A stretch of DNA of 64,000 bases from Takakia lepidozioides (taxonomy: Eukaryota; Streptophyta; Takakiopsida; Takakiales; Takakiaceae). The position numbers and the translations under genes are program-made. Within the stretch, counting starts at the first letter, position 1. Every line of letters begins with the position of its first letter. Below are positions 24,890 to 35,312 of this stretch, one piece after another. A model generated the notes under the pieces. The model saw only the letters and a list, made by a program, of their open reading frames with translations. It was not told where the DNA came from and did not search any database. The DNA lies in NCBI GenBank assembly GCA_030704615.1, contig CM060733.1, forward strand, positions 7,070,001-7,134,000, written 5' to 3'.

Positions 24890-26160
24890 AGTAACATGCA
24901 CCAACGTAAATGGATCATTGCAACATTGAGGGTAAAAAGCTCATAATTTGTTACTTTTGGAAGTAGAACTATATTTGAATGCAACAGCATGGTGTCACCA
25001 ACTGCAGCTCACTCAATGCAGCATCCTTTCCGTGAGGGTGGTATATCTCGCTATGTTCTTTTCCTGTGAAGGTTCTCAAGGGGGTGCAGACACTTCCAAG
25101 GAGGTTGTCTCTGCTGAGACCTTGCAGGTGCTTTGCAGAGAAAATGTAATCAATAAAGATATGTAGAGAATAGAGAGTATGGAGGAGATGGGTTAAAGTT
25201 GGTTGCAATTGCAGGGGGCCTTTGACTTGGAGGAAATTGATGATTCATGATGCATTACCCACTTGATTGTTTCCTTGTTGTGTCCTCCCAATCTATGTTT
25301 TGTTAGGAACTACAAGCACAGATTGGAAGTATCTTTCGGATGCCTTGCAGCTTCGTCCATCTCTTATCTGGACAGGGGGAAGGAAACTCGTGCTCCCCAC
25401 CTCTCCAGGCTCTTCTGTAAGCCAAAGAGGACTAAACCCCAACTCCCACCTAATAGATAGATAACAAAGCGACATAGACAGCAAAGAATTTTTTTTTTCC
25501 CCCCTTTTTATGGAGAACGGGACCAGAATTGCATTGCAGGAGGTGGAAAAACTAACCACCAATCAGGGCCGAAAGGCTTACAGAGGGGAAACCACCCCTG
25601 ACCCTTTTTTCAAAAGGAACGGTGTGCGAGAAAAGCACCCATGTAGCCCATCTGAGTGAAAAAACTGCCGTAAGGCCTTTGTCCTAAACGTGACACAGCC
25701 TTTGATAGTTGACATCCCCGTCTTCGCCTTAACCGGTGATCTCCCAAGACGGGGAGAGAGTCCGTCCAAACGGTCAAAGCAGAACAAGAGTGAACTGAGA
25801 ATCATTCCCTCGTCCAAAGGTGCTGAATAACGGATATGTTGGGTCCAAGACCATGACACTATGGAGGAGCAAAACAGGCATACCTGTCCAGGGCTGCAGG
25901 ATGAGTGGAGGATATGCGACTTGAAATGGTAGCTTCCAAAGACGGTTCACAGCAAACATGATTGTGTTAATGTGCAGATTCAGCCTGTACAACCTTTGCT
26001 TAGGCGTCTCCTCATTCGGCTGCAAGATTCAGAAGGTATTGTCTATCTGGTCCACAAAACTTCTGCAGGAAAGAAAAGCATCTCAAGCTATTGACAACAA
26101 TCTGAGCTATAAAACCACGTAAACGCAGAATGAAAAAGGGTGTAGTCGATATTCTCGGGA
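24890..26160. other. Spacer with a degenerate LINE-tail-like repeat
   Basis: Position 25,489-25,580 (minus) carries a degenerate copy (c) of the dispersed repeat: a T/C run, GGAGAACGGGACCAGAATTG, GGTGGAAAAACTAACCACC and GCCGAAAGGC. No gene was recognised in the remainder. Confidence 0.45.
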
Positions 26161-26163
26161 GCT

Positions 26164-26235
26164 TCCGTTGCCGGGACTCGAACCCGGGTCGCTCGGGTGA
26201 GAGCCGAGTATCCTAACCATCTAGACTACAACGGA
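26164..26235 (-). tRNA. tRNA-Glu (anticodon CTC)
   Basis: Read on the minus strand this is a 72-base cloverleaf. The acceptor stem TCCGTTG pairs with CAACGGA. The D arm includes TAGTCTAGATGGTTAGGA. The anticodon stem CTCGG/CCGAG closes the loop CTCTCAC, giving anticodon CTC. The T arm is CCGGGTTCGAATCCCGG. No intron and no encoded CCA. A and B boxes (TAGTCTAGATGG, GGTTCGAATCC) are intact. It should be a functional pol III gene. Confidence 0.97.
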
Positions 26236-26337
26236 TTATGGTATGAAGTTAGGATTTATGTTATATACTTGGGTTTTTCACTACTGCACAGGTTTTGGAT
26301 GAGAATGCAGTTGAGAGGGTGGACGGGTGGACGGTGG

Positions 26338-26850
26338 TATGTACCAGTGTTGTTCTGGTATCAGGTTTAGGACATACCAGACTGGTACTAGACATATCAC
26401 AAAACTTTCATACCAATCTGGTCTATAGAATGGTGGATGTATTTTTGTCCAGATACTGGTATAAGTATGAGTATCATGACAACACCAGCTGGTATGAGAT
26501 ATCAATTCTGGTATCATTCCAAAGCCATCTTAAATTACAAGTTTATCAAATAGCAAGTATCAAGTGAAAACAAATAAGATACATATAAAGAAGTAAATAT
26601 ACATAAGTACAAGTATGTAGCATATGTACACATAAATCAATATAGTACACATACAAGAGTAAATGAGGAAGAGGGGGGGGGGGGGGGTGTGTACTGGCTG
26701 GTATGAAAAAACTGATTCCAACCTGGTCTGGTATATGACCAAGTATTCTCTAAAATGCTACCAGACTGGTTTGGTATCTAATACAAGTGCATATACTAGT
26801 ACTTTATACCAGTCCTTCACCTATATACCAGACCAACACTGGCACGTACC
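26338..26850. mobile_element. Non-autonomous TGGTAT-family element, copy 1
   Basis: The left end has CCAGTGTTGTTCTGGTATC and the right end has ATACCAGACCAACACTGGC, an imperfect terminal inverted repeat of about 25 bases. The interior is packed with CTGGTAT/ATACCAG words in both orientations and a G homopolymer near 26,672. It has no coding capacity. A second copy with the same ends lies at 49,599-50,270. Confidence 0.65.
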
Positions 26851-27142
26851 AGTGTTGGGCGGGTATTACTTTTTCTAAACCAGCCGAGCCCTGTGTATTG
26901 AAAATAAATTAATTCTCAATTCCATGGTATTGGAATATTCACTTAATTTTAATATACGCCGGTTCTCAATAGTAGTATGATTTTTGATTGGCGAACGGGT
27001 ATCAATAGGATGGGTATTCCTATCGTAATACCAGCCGGTTATCAACCCGGATATAAATAATTAAAATTATGCAACCACTAAATCATTAATATGTCCTTAA
27101 TTGAATTTAGAAGCATACTTTATTTTGGAAGATAATAGGAAT

Positions 27143-27679
27143 AATGTAAGAACTTAATGTCGTGCAACCTCTGACAGGATGGTACGCCGGTTTCCGGCAT
27201 GTCAGAGAGTGACATGGAACTGAAGGAGTGTAAACTCATGTCGGGGTTACATTGGGTTACACGATGAGGTGTGTAACTCCACTGGGGGTTATATCGGGTT
27301 ACACGACGAGGTGTGTACTTGGGGTTACATTGGGTTACACAACGAGGTGTGTAACTCCACTCCGGGTTACAGAGAAGGAGTGTAACTCCACTCGGTGTAA
27401 CTCACACTTGGTCTCGAAATTTATCAAAGTCCAAATTAGGTTAAGTATAAAATGGACTAACCAGAGTTACATTTAGGAACCGGGGATACAACGCTATCAC
27501 CTTACCAGCATGCTACCCACCGCAGCTTGCAACCTACTTGGATTCTTAAGTATTTAATAGTGAAACCGAGGTAAGGTGGGGTGGGGAGGATTTGACAGGG
27601 GCCCCGCCGGAGGAGCCCAGGCTGCCGGAGTCCGGCGAAAGTACCGTCAGAACACACGCGTCCATTAAGTTCTTACATC
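27143..27679. mobile_element. Non-autonomous element with long TIRs
   Basis: ATGTAAGAACTTAATG at 27,144-27,159 has its exact reverse complement at about 27,662-27,677. The similarity continues inward imperfectly for about 60 bases and includes a CTGAC...CGCCGG...CCGGC hairpin segment on both sides. Such long, decaying inverted ends are typical of Mutator-like non-autonomous elements, but I could not see a clear target duplication. The interior holds the GGGTTAC tandem repeats. Confidence 0.6.
27238..27412 (+). repeat. GGGTTACAC-type tandem repeats
   Basis: About four imperfect units of roughly 30-47 bases. The core is GGGTTACATTGGGTTACAC, then a GAYGAGGTGTGTAACTCCACT-like half. They lie inside the long-TIR element at 27.1-27.7 kb. 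Confidence 0.75.
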
Positions 27680-28350
27680 TCCAGGAGGCTTACATCTCTG
27701 TAGATCGGGTAACACCCTAAGAGGCCACCGAGGGCAAGCTTTAAAAAAACTACCACCCTGAAGCCCTGAATTACCAAGAAGCCCTGCTCTAAGGTTCTAA
27801 CAACACGGAACTAATTAAAGAAGGGATTGTCCAAAAAAAACTTAAGTGTTGCAGCCTGACTACACTAAGCAGATATGTCACTAGGAAAGGGTGACAAAGC
27901 AAAACTGAGACAGAATCAGAAGGCCCAACAAAGGGCTGCCATGAAACTATGAAGAGAGACCCATGATTTACAATAAAGATGCATTCCTGGCATTTATAAT
28001 CATTGCTGACGACATGGATGGACTCAAATCCTTTTGGAATACTACTATAGATGTCAGACTCTCCATTGCCACATGCCCCCCCAACAGCAGCCCAAAATCA
28101 ATGTTGAGACGCAAGATCAGTTTTTTCGATCTCATCTTCCCTACTACGAGTTGGCTAGCTCAACCACAATCATGTGGGGTTCTTACGGAGAGGTGCAACC
28201 AAGATTGAGCTGCAAGCCGTCCACTCAAATTTTGGTATTCATGGAGGAAGCGGACATTTACAACACTCCACCACCTGGCACCAATGGGAGCAATCTAGAT
28301 ACAAAAAACTGCTCTATCATAACCATGGCCAGGCAAGAGCAGATTCAAGA
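27680..28350. other. Spacer, no gene recognised
   Basis: Short frames only. The right end borders the subterminal repeats of the large element starting near 28.36 kb. Confidence 0.45.
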
Positions 28351-28370
28351 TTCGAACGAGAGCAGCTAGC

Positions 28371-28740
28371 GCGTGAGAGTGCTAAGCGTGAGCACATTTT
28401 AAGCGTGAGCAGAAAATGGAAGTGGAGTGTATAACCGTGGAAGAAGCAGGGCCTATTGTCGTGGACGCAAACTTGTGCAAATTGGAGGGTAACATACCAC
28501 GTCAAGACCGAAGACGCCGACCTCCAAGCAAGAAAATCTGAGATGAATGTGCACGAAAAACTTCTCGATGAAGTAAGCAAGGATAAATGGCAAAGAGGAA
28601 TGGATGAATGTAGGATGAATGTGGGATGAAAAATGATTGGATGAATGTACCATAAATGACTGAAATAAGATTGCTTGTAAAAGAACATTCATGACATTCA
28701 TCGGATTCATCTCATTCATCTCATTCATTCATCTCATAGA
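28371..28740. repeat. Left subterminal repeats (GCGTGAG, GGATGAAT)
   Basis: Four GCGTGAG/CGTGAGC words lie in 45 bases at 28,371-28,415. From 28,545 to 28,740 follows a run of GGATGAATGT and CATTCATC words. The opposite-strand equivalents occur in reverse order at 33,380-33,800 and 39,630-40,065. Confidence 0.6.
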
Positions 28741-29025
28741 AAGTGTAGTCGTAAACCAATTGTGCAAAACAAGATTGATCTCATTCAAGAAAGTGTTGCC
28801 AATAACCAGCACGAAGCCATCTGCAACTTGGTTGGAACACAAACATGCATTGCAAAACAAGATTGAAGATTATCTCATTCTAAGAAAATGTTGTCATTAA
28901 CCAGCACGAAGTCATCTCCAAAGTCGGATACACTTCAGATATTTATAACAATGACATGACATAATAACCGGCAGAGTTGCAATGCAAATCCCAACTACAT
29001 CTCAAATTGAACCCGAACTATCTCA

Positions 29026-29966
29026 TTACAGTAGTGCATGGATGTCACTGGGTCCTAACATACATTGGTGAATGTACGTGTCTCGTTTAGGATCGCAAAA
29101 CATCCTCTGAATATAGATGTTGTAAAGATGCTTTGCACAGGACAAATTTGCCTCTCTTACCAAGAGAACTTGAGAGCGTATTCTGAAAGTCCGGACAAGT
29201 GCAATTAGGAAAATCGCCAATAGTAATCTCATAGGTCATGTCATGGACATCCGATCTAGAGGTCGTCATGGTGTACACCCGCCCATAGCCTGACAAGGGG
29301 ACATACACAATTTGGGTGACGCGATACTGCAGGGTTCTAGCAAACTTTATCTTGCACTCATTATCTGCACCAGCCTCAACCCGAAGTACCGCCTTTCCAT
29401 TCCTTTTTGTGGGCCAATCGTTGCCCGGTCAAGGACATGCAGGAAAGTTGGAAAGGAAAGTTATTGGAGAAACCGGCGTTACGACAGTTGGGCCTCTCAA
29501 GGCGAAACTCGGCCTCCTCCAGCATGTCAATTTCCAGTTTGGAGAGTGTGGTTCCTAACTTCACTGTTCACACGCCTGGAATTTGAGGCTTCATTATCAT
29601 AGAATCCCGAACAGTGCCCATGACACAGCGCACAATGTCATCGGGGCAGAACCAGAACTTGTGAGGCCTAGACTCCCGCGACATGTAATGCTTGAACAAG
29701 TCGGTGAATGTCGAGGCAGGAGTTTCGCATGTCCCTTTTGAAATTTGGGCGGTGCACTGCTGAAACGAGGGTGCCCTGACTTTTGATCCCTGGGGAGTCC
29801 GTTCTATATGACACATTGTCTCTGTACAGTCAGACTCCTCTATCGGCAGCATGTTCTCCCCTTCTCCCCGGACTGTAATGGTTGGAGACTCGAGAGGGAA
29901 CGATGTTGAAGAAGATTCACCCACAAAGGGGGTGGCACCCATGAAAGTGGGGGGCCACACGCACAC
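29026..29966 (-). pseudogene. SWIM zinc-finger protein, transposon-type, broken
   Basis: Minus strand. The 3' part (29,308-29,026) reads VPLSGYGRVYTMTT, then YEITIGDFPNCTCPDF, then SSLGKRGKFVLCK, a SWIM motif (CxC...CxH type) in the arrangement seen in many plant transposon-associated proteins. The last His-containing piece (HLYNIY) is in another frame, so a frameshift lies near 29,125-29,160. Upstream frames at 29,376-29,564 and 29,568-29,966 carry LEIDMLEEAEFRLE and FTDLFKHYMSRESRPHKFWF, CPDDIVRCVMGTV, which probably belong to the same protein across frame changes. SWIM domains bind DNA or proteins and occur in MULE-type and other transposases. No transposase core was recognised. Confidence 0.6.
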
Positions 29967-29984
29967 GATGTACCGAGAAGTTGT

Positions 29985-32935
29985 CCCTATCGTGGAATTG
30001 AGCAGGCCATCAACGAAGCAATGGACTTATGCCGCAAAAACGTTGTCACAACGGTCACTAAACAGCTTCGTATAGCTGATCCTAGTCTTGGTACAGGATT
30101 CCTGGACCAGGTGCAGTTCCATTGGAACAAGAGTGGCAAGCCAGGCAAGCCAGAAATGACACAGGAGAAGTTGCATAGGCTTGCAATGGCAATGGTGGAA
30201 CCAAAGCACAAGGTGCAATGGCTTAAGATCTGGAACTCTGACACTGTCCTCTGTCAGGCAAAAAACTTACATTTCATGGGGCCTTTCAACGATGTCGACT
30301 GGGACAAGTGGCTCCATAAAGCGACATTTTGGTGTCAGGTGCAGAAGTCATCCTGCTTTTGTCGTCGCAATAACTTGCATTGAAATTACAATTGTTTGTA
30401 AACGCATCATAACACAAACTTGTGTCTTGGCAGCTGGAGGAGAGGGGTTTGGAATTTATGGAGCAAACTCTTCATGACTTCAAAATCGAGGTGGTTGAGC
30501 CCGATGAATCTTTCGGCACTTTCATTCGGAGGTAGAAAGAGATTGTTTGGAAGTATGCATTCTTCCGTGAATTTGCAGTAGAGGGGGGAATTCTGCGCTC
30601 TAACCTATTCAATGCGCAGTACAATGGGGAGCAGGCAATGAAGCGAGTTATTTACAGGTTAGAATGGAACTGCATTCCCATTTGCATTTGCTTCATTTTA
30701 GACCCGATTGCACTCTATGTTCAGGCTTGCGTTAACGCAAGTCTGATTATAGTATTTGATGTGGCTACGTACCCTGGTATCACAGACGTTTCTGTGCACA
30801 CATTTTGGTTTTCTTGGATTTGCACAAGTGCACAGAGTGTAGGAAAGGGGACTAGTTTTATAGCAGGGTTAATCAGGCTTGCATTAACACAAACATGACC
30901 AATAGTGTTTATTATTATTATTATTATTATTTAAGGAAAGAGGACTGGTTTCAGACCAGGGTTCAGGCTTGCGTTAACGCAAGCCTGACCAATAGTCGTT
31001 TATTGTTTTTTTTTTTGTTTCCGAAAGGGGACTGGTTTCAGACCAGGGTTCAGGCTTGCATTAACGTAAGCCTGACCAAGAGTGGAATTTTATATAATAT
31101 TTCCACCACGTATTCATGCAGCATCGGTGTTTGCAATGTGTTTATTCCACAACACGCATAGATATGCTGGCTGTTATGATATCAGTATGTGATTGGCTTC
31201 TAGTGATTTTCTGTTTGCTTTCATCGCAGGTATATCCACGGAGTGCTTTCGCCTGGCGGTTTTCTGAGCTCCTACCCATTCTTCATCGATAGCTGAGCAA
31301 AGACAAATCCTTACACAACTATATACCAAGCCGGTATTTTGGAGGACAAGAGCAGATCTCATTTGAAAGACTGTGGCTAGTACTTGGATTGCCCCAAACA
31401 ATCGACACCATTGGAGGAGAACGTCCTTCGGAACTTGAATGACAATGCGGAAGCTCTTGCTCCTCTGACGGATAGATAGCTACAGTTGAGAGATCTTCGG
31501 GTTTTGAAAACAAAGACGGTGGTGAGTCAGAGCCCGAAGAAAAAAGACAGAAGAAGGAAAAAGAAAAAGAGGCTGAAGGCAGGGCTCAAAAGGGGTCAAA
31601 GGGGCCTGCTCCGGCCATACAAGGCCCTTCTTAATCATGGCAGAGGTGTTGCTACTCAATTCTAACACAAGACAGTGAACGAAGGCTTCTTGGACATGAT
31701 GGCATCTCGAAGGAAAGGAGCCACCGACGTGGATAAGTCCCCGACTTGGGAGACATTGTCATCATTCCTCACTCTGGTAAATTCATTACCTCTTCCAACT
31801 TGTGTGTATGTAGATTTGAAGACTGTTTGCACGTCTTCTAAGTGGGTATGTTTTCTTTGTTGGATGTGAAGGCTGCCAAAGGTCCACCCTGGGTGAACGG
31901 GGAGAAGAAAACCTTTGCATGCGAGCTCGTAGTTGTGGAGATTCCCCACGGGCTTCCAGTGCCTGACGTTCCTCTGATGGGTGTGACTCCCGCCTGGAAT
32001 GTATGGGACGACCGCTACTGGCCTTGGGTCTTCAGATTCTGTGGGCACTTCTTGGCTGACAATGGTTGTTTGCTCATCCTCCAAGCAGCCATTTTGAAGT
32101 GTTGGCGCCAGCTCACCAGTTTCCTCAAGTCGGGTGGAATAAAGGTGATTAAAAGTTGGAATGGGGTTAACAGGCAACTCAAAAATGGGGACTTCCCAAG
32201 CCAGAAGGTAGATTATCATTTCATCATTTGCTTTCAACCCTCCAGAAATGTCGGTACGGTTTTGACTCGTCTGTTTTCCATTTTTGCCTGTCCTTCTCCC
32301 CTACCATCTTTGCGTTGACGCAAGCATGGTGCAAGTGTTCCCATTAGTCTTTCCCCGGCCCTGGCTTCGGTGCCCACTCCAGTGTCTTCCCCTGTTTTAA
32401 TTGTGCACACTCGTGCTTTCGATGCGCACTGTCTTGTAAGAGAACGCCACCCATCAACATCGTCTTCTGTGAAGGAGTTTGAAATCCTGGAGGGGGGCGC
32501 GCATGTTGACTCCTCTTGCGATCCGGTGGATGATGATTTTATCTACAACTACGTGGATGCATCACTTACAGTGCTACGGGCGTCCGGAGAGCCATGGAGA
32601 GGTGCACGGGAGAAGAGTCCGACCTTCATGCAGACTGTCATCGAGTCCTGCAACGTTCAAGGGTCCCGGGTTGTTGATCTCACTCTTGGAACAAGTTTGT
32701 GGTTTTGCACTGACAGTCTCGCAATGTTCTGCCTTCATTTGCTGTTCTTTTTGGATTGCAGGAATGCCTTACTCCTTTATGTTCGCCTTTGAGGGCGATG
32801 CCGACCTCTACAATGAGGTGATAGCTCCTCTCCATGAGGGCTCGACTTCAGGCACGTAAACAGATGCGGCGCTCGCAGCAATGGTCGTGGAACACGAAGA
32901 CATGGCCGACATTGACGATGATTTTGATTGTGAGT
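29985..32935 (+). pseudogene. Beta-class-order amino-methyltransferase-like gene, element copy 1
   Basis: Exons by frame and GT-AG: about 29,985-30,338; 30,434-30,657; 31,230-~31,515; ~31,668-31,778; ~31,870-~32,255; ~32,400-32,694; ~32,762-32,935. The 5' exons encode an unrecognised region (e.g. GTGFLDQVQFHWNKSG, YPFFIDS). Then VVVEIPHGLP (a DPPY-like motif IV position), WDDRYWPWVFRFC and LADNGCLLIL at 31,922-32,081; an EKSPTFMQTVIES helix at 32,610; VVDLTLGT (motif I, FxGxG-like) at 32,670-32,693; and FAFEGDADLYNEV (acidic motif II) at 32,782. Catalytic motif before the SAM motif is the order of beta-class N4-cytosine/N6-adenine methyltransferases. Stops at TGG positions and loss of the DPPY residues make this copy inactive. 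Fold assignment is by motif only. Confidence 0.55.
30840..31085 (+). repeat. Intronic tandem repeats with GTTAAC palindrome
   Basis: Three to four units of about 75-95 bases, each with GGACTGGTTTCAGACCAGGG (itself a small hairpin) followed by a CTTGCGTTAACGCAAG palindrome. Full or near palindromes are at 30,724, 30,876, 30,965 and 31,052. Relatives with TTGCGTTGACGCAAGC are at 32,308 and 38,494, and an imperfect one at 34,389. T-rich or TTA spacers separate the units. The array lies in the second intron of the methyltransferase-like gene. Confidence 0.75.
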
Positions 32936-33379
32936 AAGTCTACACCATTCTTTTACGTTCTTCTTTGTCAGCTTTTGCTTCTTCATTTGGGCCTCCACTG
33001 TGGCATGCCCGTGAAACTTTGGGATGTTTTTGCAGGAGCCCAAGAACGCCAAGGTTCCTCCTTTTCTTTGCGAACCTGGACTTCTATCCTAGTCCGACCC
33101 CCCTTCTTGAATTGCCATGTTATGCGGAGGCTGCAGCCAGAGCATTTGCTCTCTAGGCATTTCCCCCTCCTCTGCTTTGCAACCGGAGGGGAAATGTGGA
33201 TAGGAGGGCTACGGTGTTCGTTGATAGTTGTGCTTCAGTTTTGGATTCAAACTCCTCTAGTGGCAGTGCATCTTCTTGTTCGAAATGATCCATTTCTTTT
33301 CAAACTATCTATCAATAAACCAATACCGAGTTGTTTGATTTGAATCCGGTGTGTGCCTCTGGACCTGTTCTTCTCTTCA

Positions 33380-33605
33380 TAACTTCATTCATCTATGTTT
33401 CTCCATTCATCCATATTTGAGGCGTCCACAATACATGCACTCGGCATCCATCCTGTTGTCAATTGTTCATCCATGCATTCATGCATTCATCTATCCATCG
33501 GTGTACCAGAGTTCATCCAAACTCATTGTTAAGTTCATCCAGACTTCATCCAAAATGCACCAAATATTCATCCAATATTCATCCAAATTTCATCCACATG
33601 CGCAC
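33380..33605 (+). repeat. TTCATCCA array (right subterminal), copy 1
   Basis: About fifteen TTCATCC/ATTCATCC words in 225 bases. Outside them, at 33,741-33,800, come four CGCTCACG/GCTCAC words. The same block recurs at 39,630-39,850 and 40,005-40,065 in copy 2. Together they mirror the left-end words at 28.4-28.7 kb. Confidence 0.7.
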
Positions 33606-33887
33606 AATATCTCTTCTACAAAGTTGCAAACTACTGCCTGGTTGTATGCATCCTTTCCCGCGGATACAAGTCTCCCGGGGTTTTCTCATCCACGGTTATA
33701 GGCCCGCGCGGTGACAATCATCATCGTCCGTTAGCATCTTCCCGCTCACGGATGAGCATCTTCTCGCTCACGAATCTTTTCGCTCACCTGAGCCGCTCAC
33801 GGATTAGCATCCCCCATATTCGAACCAATTAGACTTTATCACTAACGTATTTATCTTGCTAGAGGCGCTACTGTAAATAGAAAATGA

Positions 33888-33972
33888 CTATAGGGCCCAC
33901 CCCCGAAAGGGGGCAGTAGCCGCAAGGTGAAGTGGCTCTTAGTTACGCCGGCCTCGGCCGGAGTCTTCTCTC
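33888..33972 (+). mobile_element. 85 bp three-hairpin insertion cassette
   Basis: Present in segmental copy 1 and absent from copy 2, where the empty site is TAGAAAATGA at 40,129-40,138. In copy 1 TAGAAAATGA flanks both sides (33,878-33,887 and 33,973-33,982), a 10 bp target duplication. The insert contains three hairpins: CCCCC-GAAA-GGGGG, AGCCGC-(8)-GTGGCT, and CCGGCC-TC-GGCCGG. A structurally similar trio lies at 36,600-36,682. No coding capacity. Confidence 0.8.
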
Positions 33973-34420
33973 TAGAAAATGACGAGGAAAACCACTTGAC
34001 CTTTAGAGAACTTAACCCTAAAGGACGACACGCCCCAAAATGGGTCACGTTGTTTTTCCATCCAGCTCGTATCTTCATCGATGAACTCCGATGAATATGA
34101 GCCCTGAACGGAAAATGTGCAGCGCCGTCTCTTCTACATGCTCCGCCAAACGGCGGATCAAAATCATGAAATCCCTGCATGCAAGAATTTATGGAATGTC
34201 AAGGGGTCCAGAAAATGGGTGGTCGAGGGGGTGGCCACACAGGTTGACTGGGCACGTGGCAGGCTGGACCAGCTGTGCTGGTAGGCAGTGGTGGCAATGC
34301 AAAGCGACGGGTGCATGGGTTTGCCATGCATGCCCGCCCGCCATTGATGGTGAAAAGGGTGAAGGGACTTCTCTCAGACCTCGGATCAGGTTTGCGTTGA
34401 CGAAAGCATGATTCCAGTCT

Positions 34421-35312
34421 GTGTTTGCAGTGTGTTTATTCCACAACATGCATAGATATGCTGGCTGTTCTGATATCAATATGTGATTGGCTTCTAGTGA
34501 TTTTCTGTTTGCTTTCATCGCAGGTATATCCACGGAGTGCTTTCGCCTGACGATTTTTTGAGCTCCTACCCATTCTTCATCGATAGCTGGGCAAAGACAA
34601 ATCCTTACACAACTATATACCAAGCCGGTATTTTGGAGGACTGGAGCAGATCTCATTTGAAAGATTGTGGCTGGTACTTGGATTGCCCCAAACAATCGAC
34701 ACCATTGGAGGAGAATGTCTTTCGGGAATGACAATGTGGAGGCTCTTACTCCTCTGATGGATAGACAGCTGTAGTTAGAGATCTTCGGGTTTGAAAACAA
34801 AGGAACCGGTGGTGAGTCAGAGCCCGAAGAAAAAGGACAGAAGAAGGAAAAAGAAAAAGAGGCTGAAGGCAGGGCTCAAAGGGGGTCAAAGGGGTATGCT
34901 CAGTGTGACCGACCATACAAGGCCTTTCTTAATCCTGGCAGAGGTGTTGCTACTCAATTCCAACACAAGACAGTGAACGAAGGCTTCTTGGGCATGATGG
35001 CATCTCGAAGGAAAGGAGCCACCGACGTGGAGAAGTCCCCGACTTGGGAGACATTGTCGTCATTTCTCACTCTGGTAAATTCATTACCTCTTCCAACTTG
35101 TGTGTATGTAGATTTGAAGACTGTTTGCAGGTCTTCTAAGTGGGTATGTTTTCTTTGTTGGATGTGAAGGCTGCCAAAGGTCCATCCTGGGTGAACGGGG
35201 AGAAGAAAACCTTTGCATGCAAGCTCGTAGTTGTGGAGATTCCCGACGAGCTTCCAATGCCCGATGTTCCTCCGATGGGTGTGACTTCCGCCTAGAATGT
35301 ATGGGACGACCG
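34421..35312 (+). pseudogene. Methyltransferase-like gene, copy 2, 5' part
   Basis: Second copy of 31,127-32,016. The first exon here (34,524 onward) reads GVLSPDDFLSSYPFFIDSW, then KTNPYTTIYQAGILEDWSR and KDCGWYLDCPKQS. Trp codons stand where copy 1 has TGA and TAG. A later CAG is TAG here (after LMDR), and CGCCTGG is CGCCTAG, so this copy also has stops. The DPPY-like site reads VVVEIPDELP. The coding sequence is cut at 35,312, at GGGACGACCG, by the solo-LTR-like insertion and resumes at 38,191. Confidence 0.6.

Larger units (their letters stand above)
28360..33880. mobile_element. Large DNA-transposon-like element with SWIM and methyltransferase-like ORFs
   Basis: Boundaries are inferred from mirrored subterminal repeats. 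At 28,371-28,415 there are several GCGTGAG words, and at 28,545-28,740 GGATGAAT/ATTCAT words. On the right, ATTCATCC words (33,380-33,600) come first and then CTCACG/GCTCACG words (33,741-33,800), so the order is mirrored. The right end finishes near GGCGCTACTGTAAATAG (33,865-33,880), and the same end is present in the second copy at 40,113-40,131. Inside are a minus-strand SWIM ORF and a plus-strand multi-exon gene, both broken. I could not find a matching left terminal inverted repeat, so the left end may be truncated. The superfamily is unassigned. Confidence 0.5.
31127..34356 (+). repeat. 3.2 kb segmental duplication, copy 1
   Basis: Collinear with 34,421-35,312 plus 38,191-40,513, at roughly 95% identity by eye. 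Copy 1 includes the 3' exons of the methyltransferase-like gene, the ATTCATCC array and the right end of the element. It carries an extra 85 bp insertion at 33,888-33,972. Confidence 0.9.

Noticed and set aside
27238-27412. Short regular repeats as a CRISPR array
   Set aside because: The genome is eukaryotic, units are contiguous and imperfect with no unique spacers, and they lie inside a transposon-like element.
32370-34411. Many overlapping frames in the 32-34 kb and 38-40 kb regions as distinct small genes
   Set aside because: They repeat in both duplication copies, are shadows of the methyltransferase-like exons or of the TTCATCC array, and lack their own motifs.
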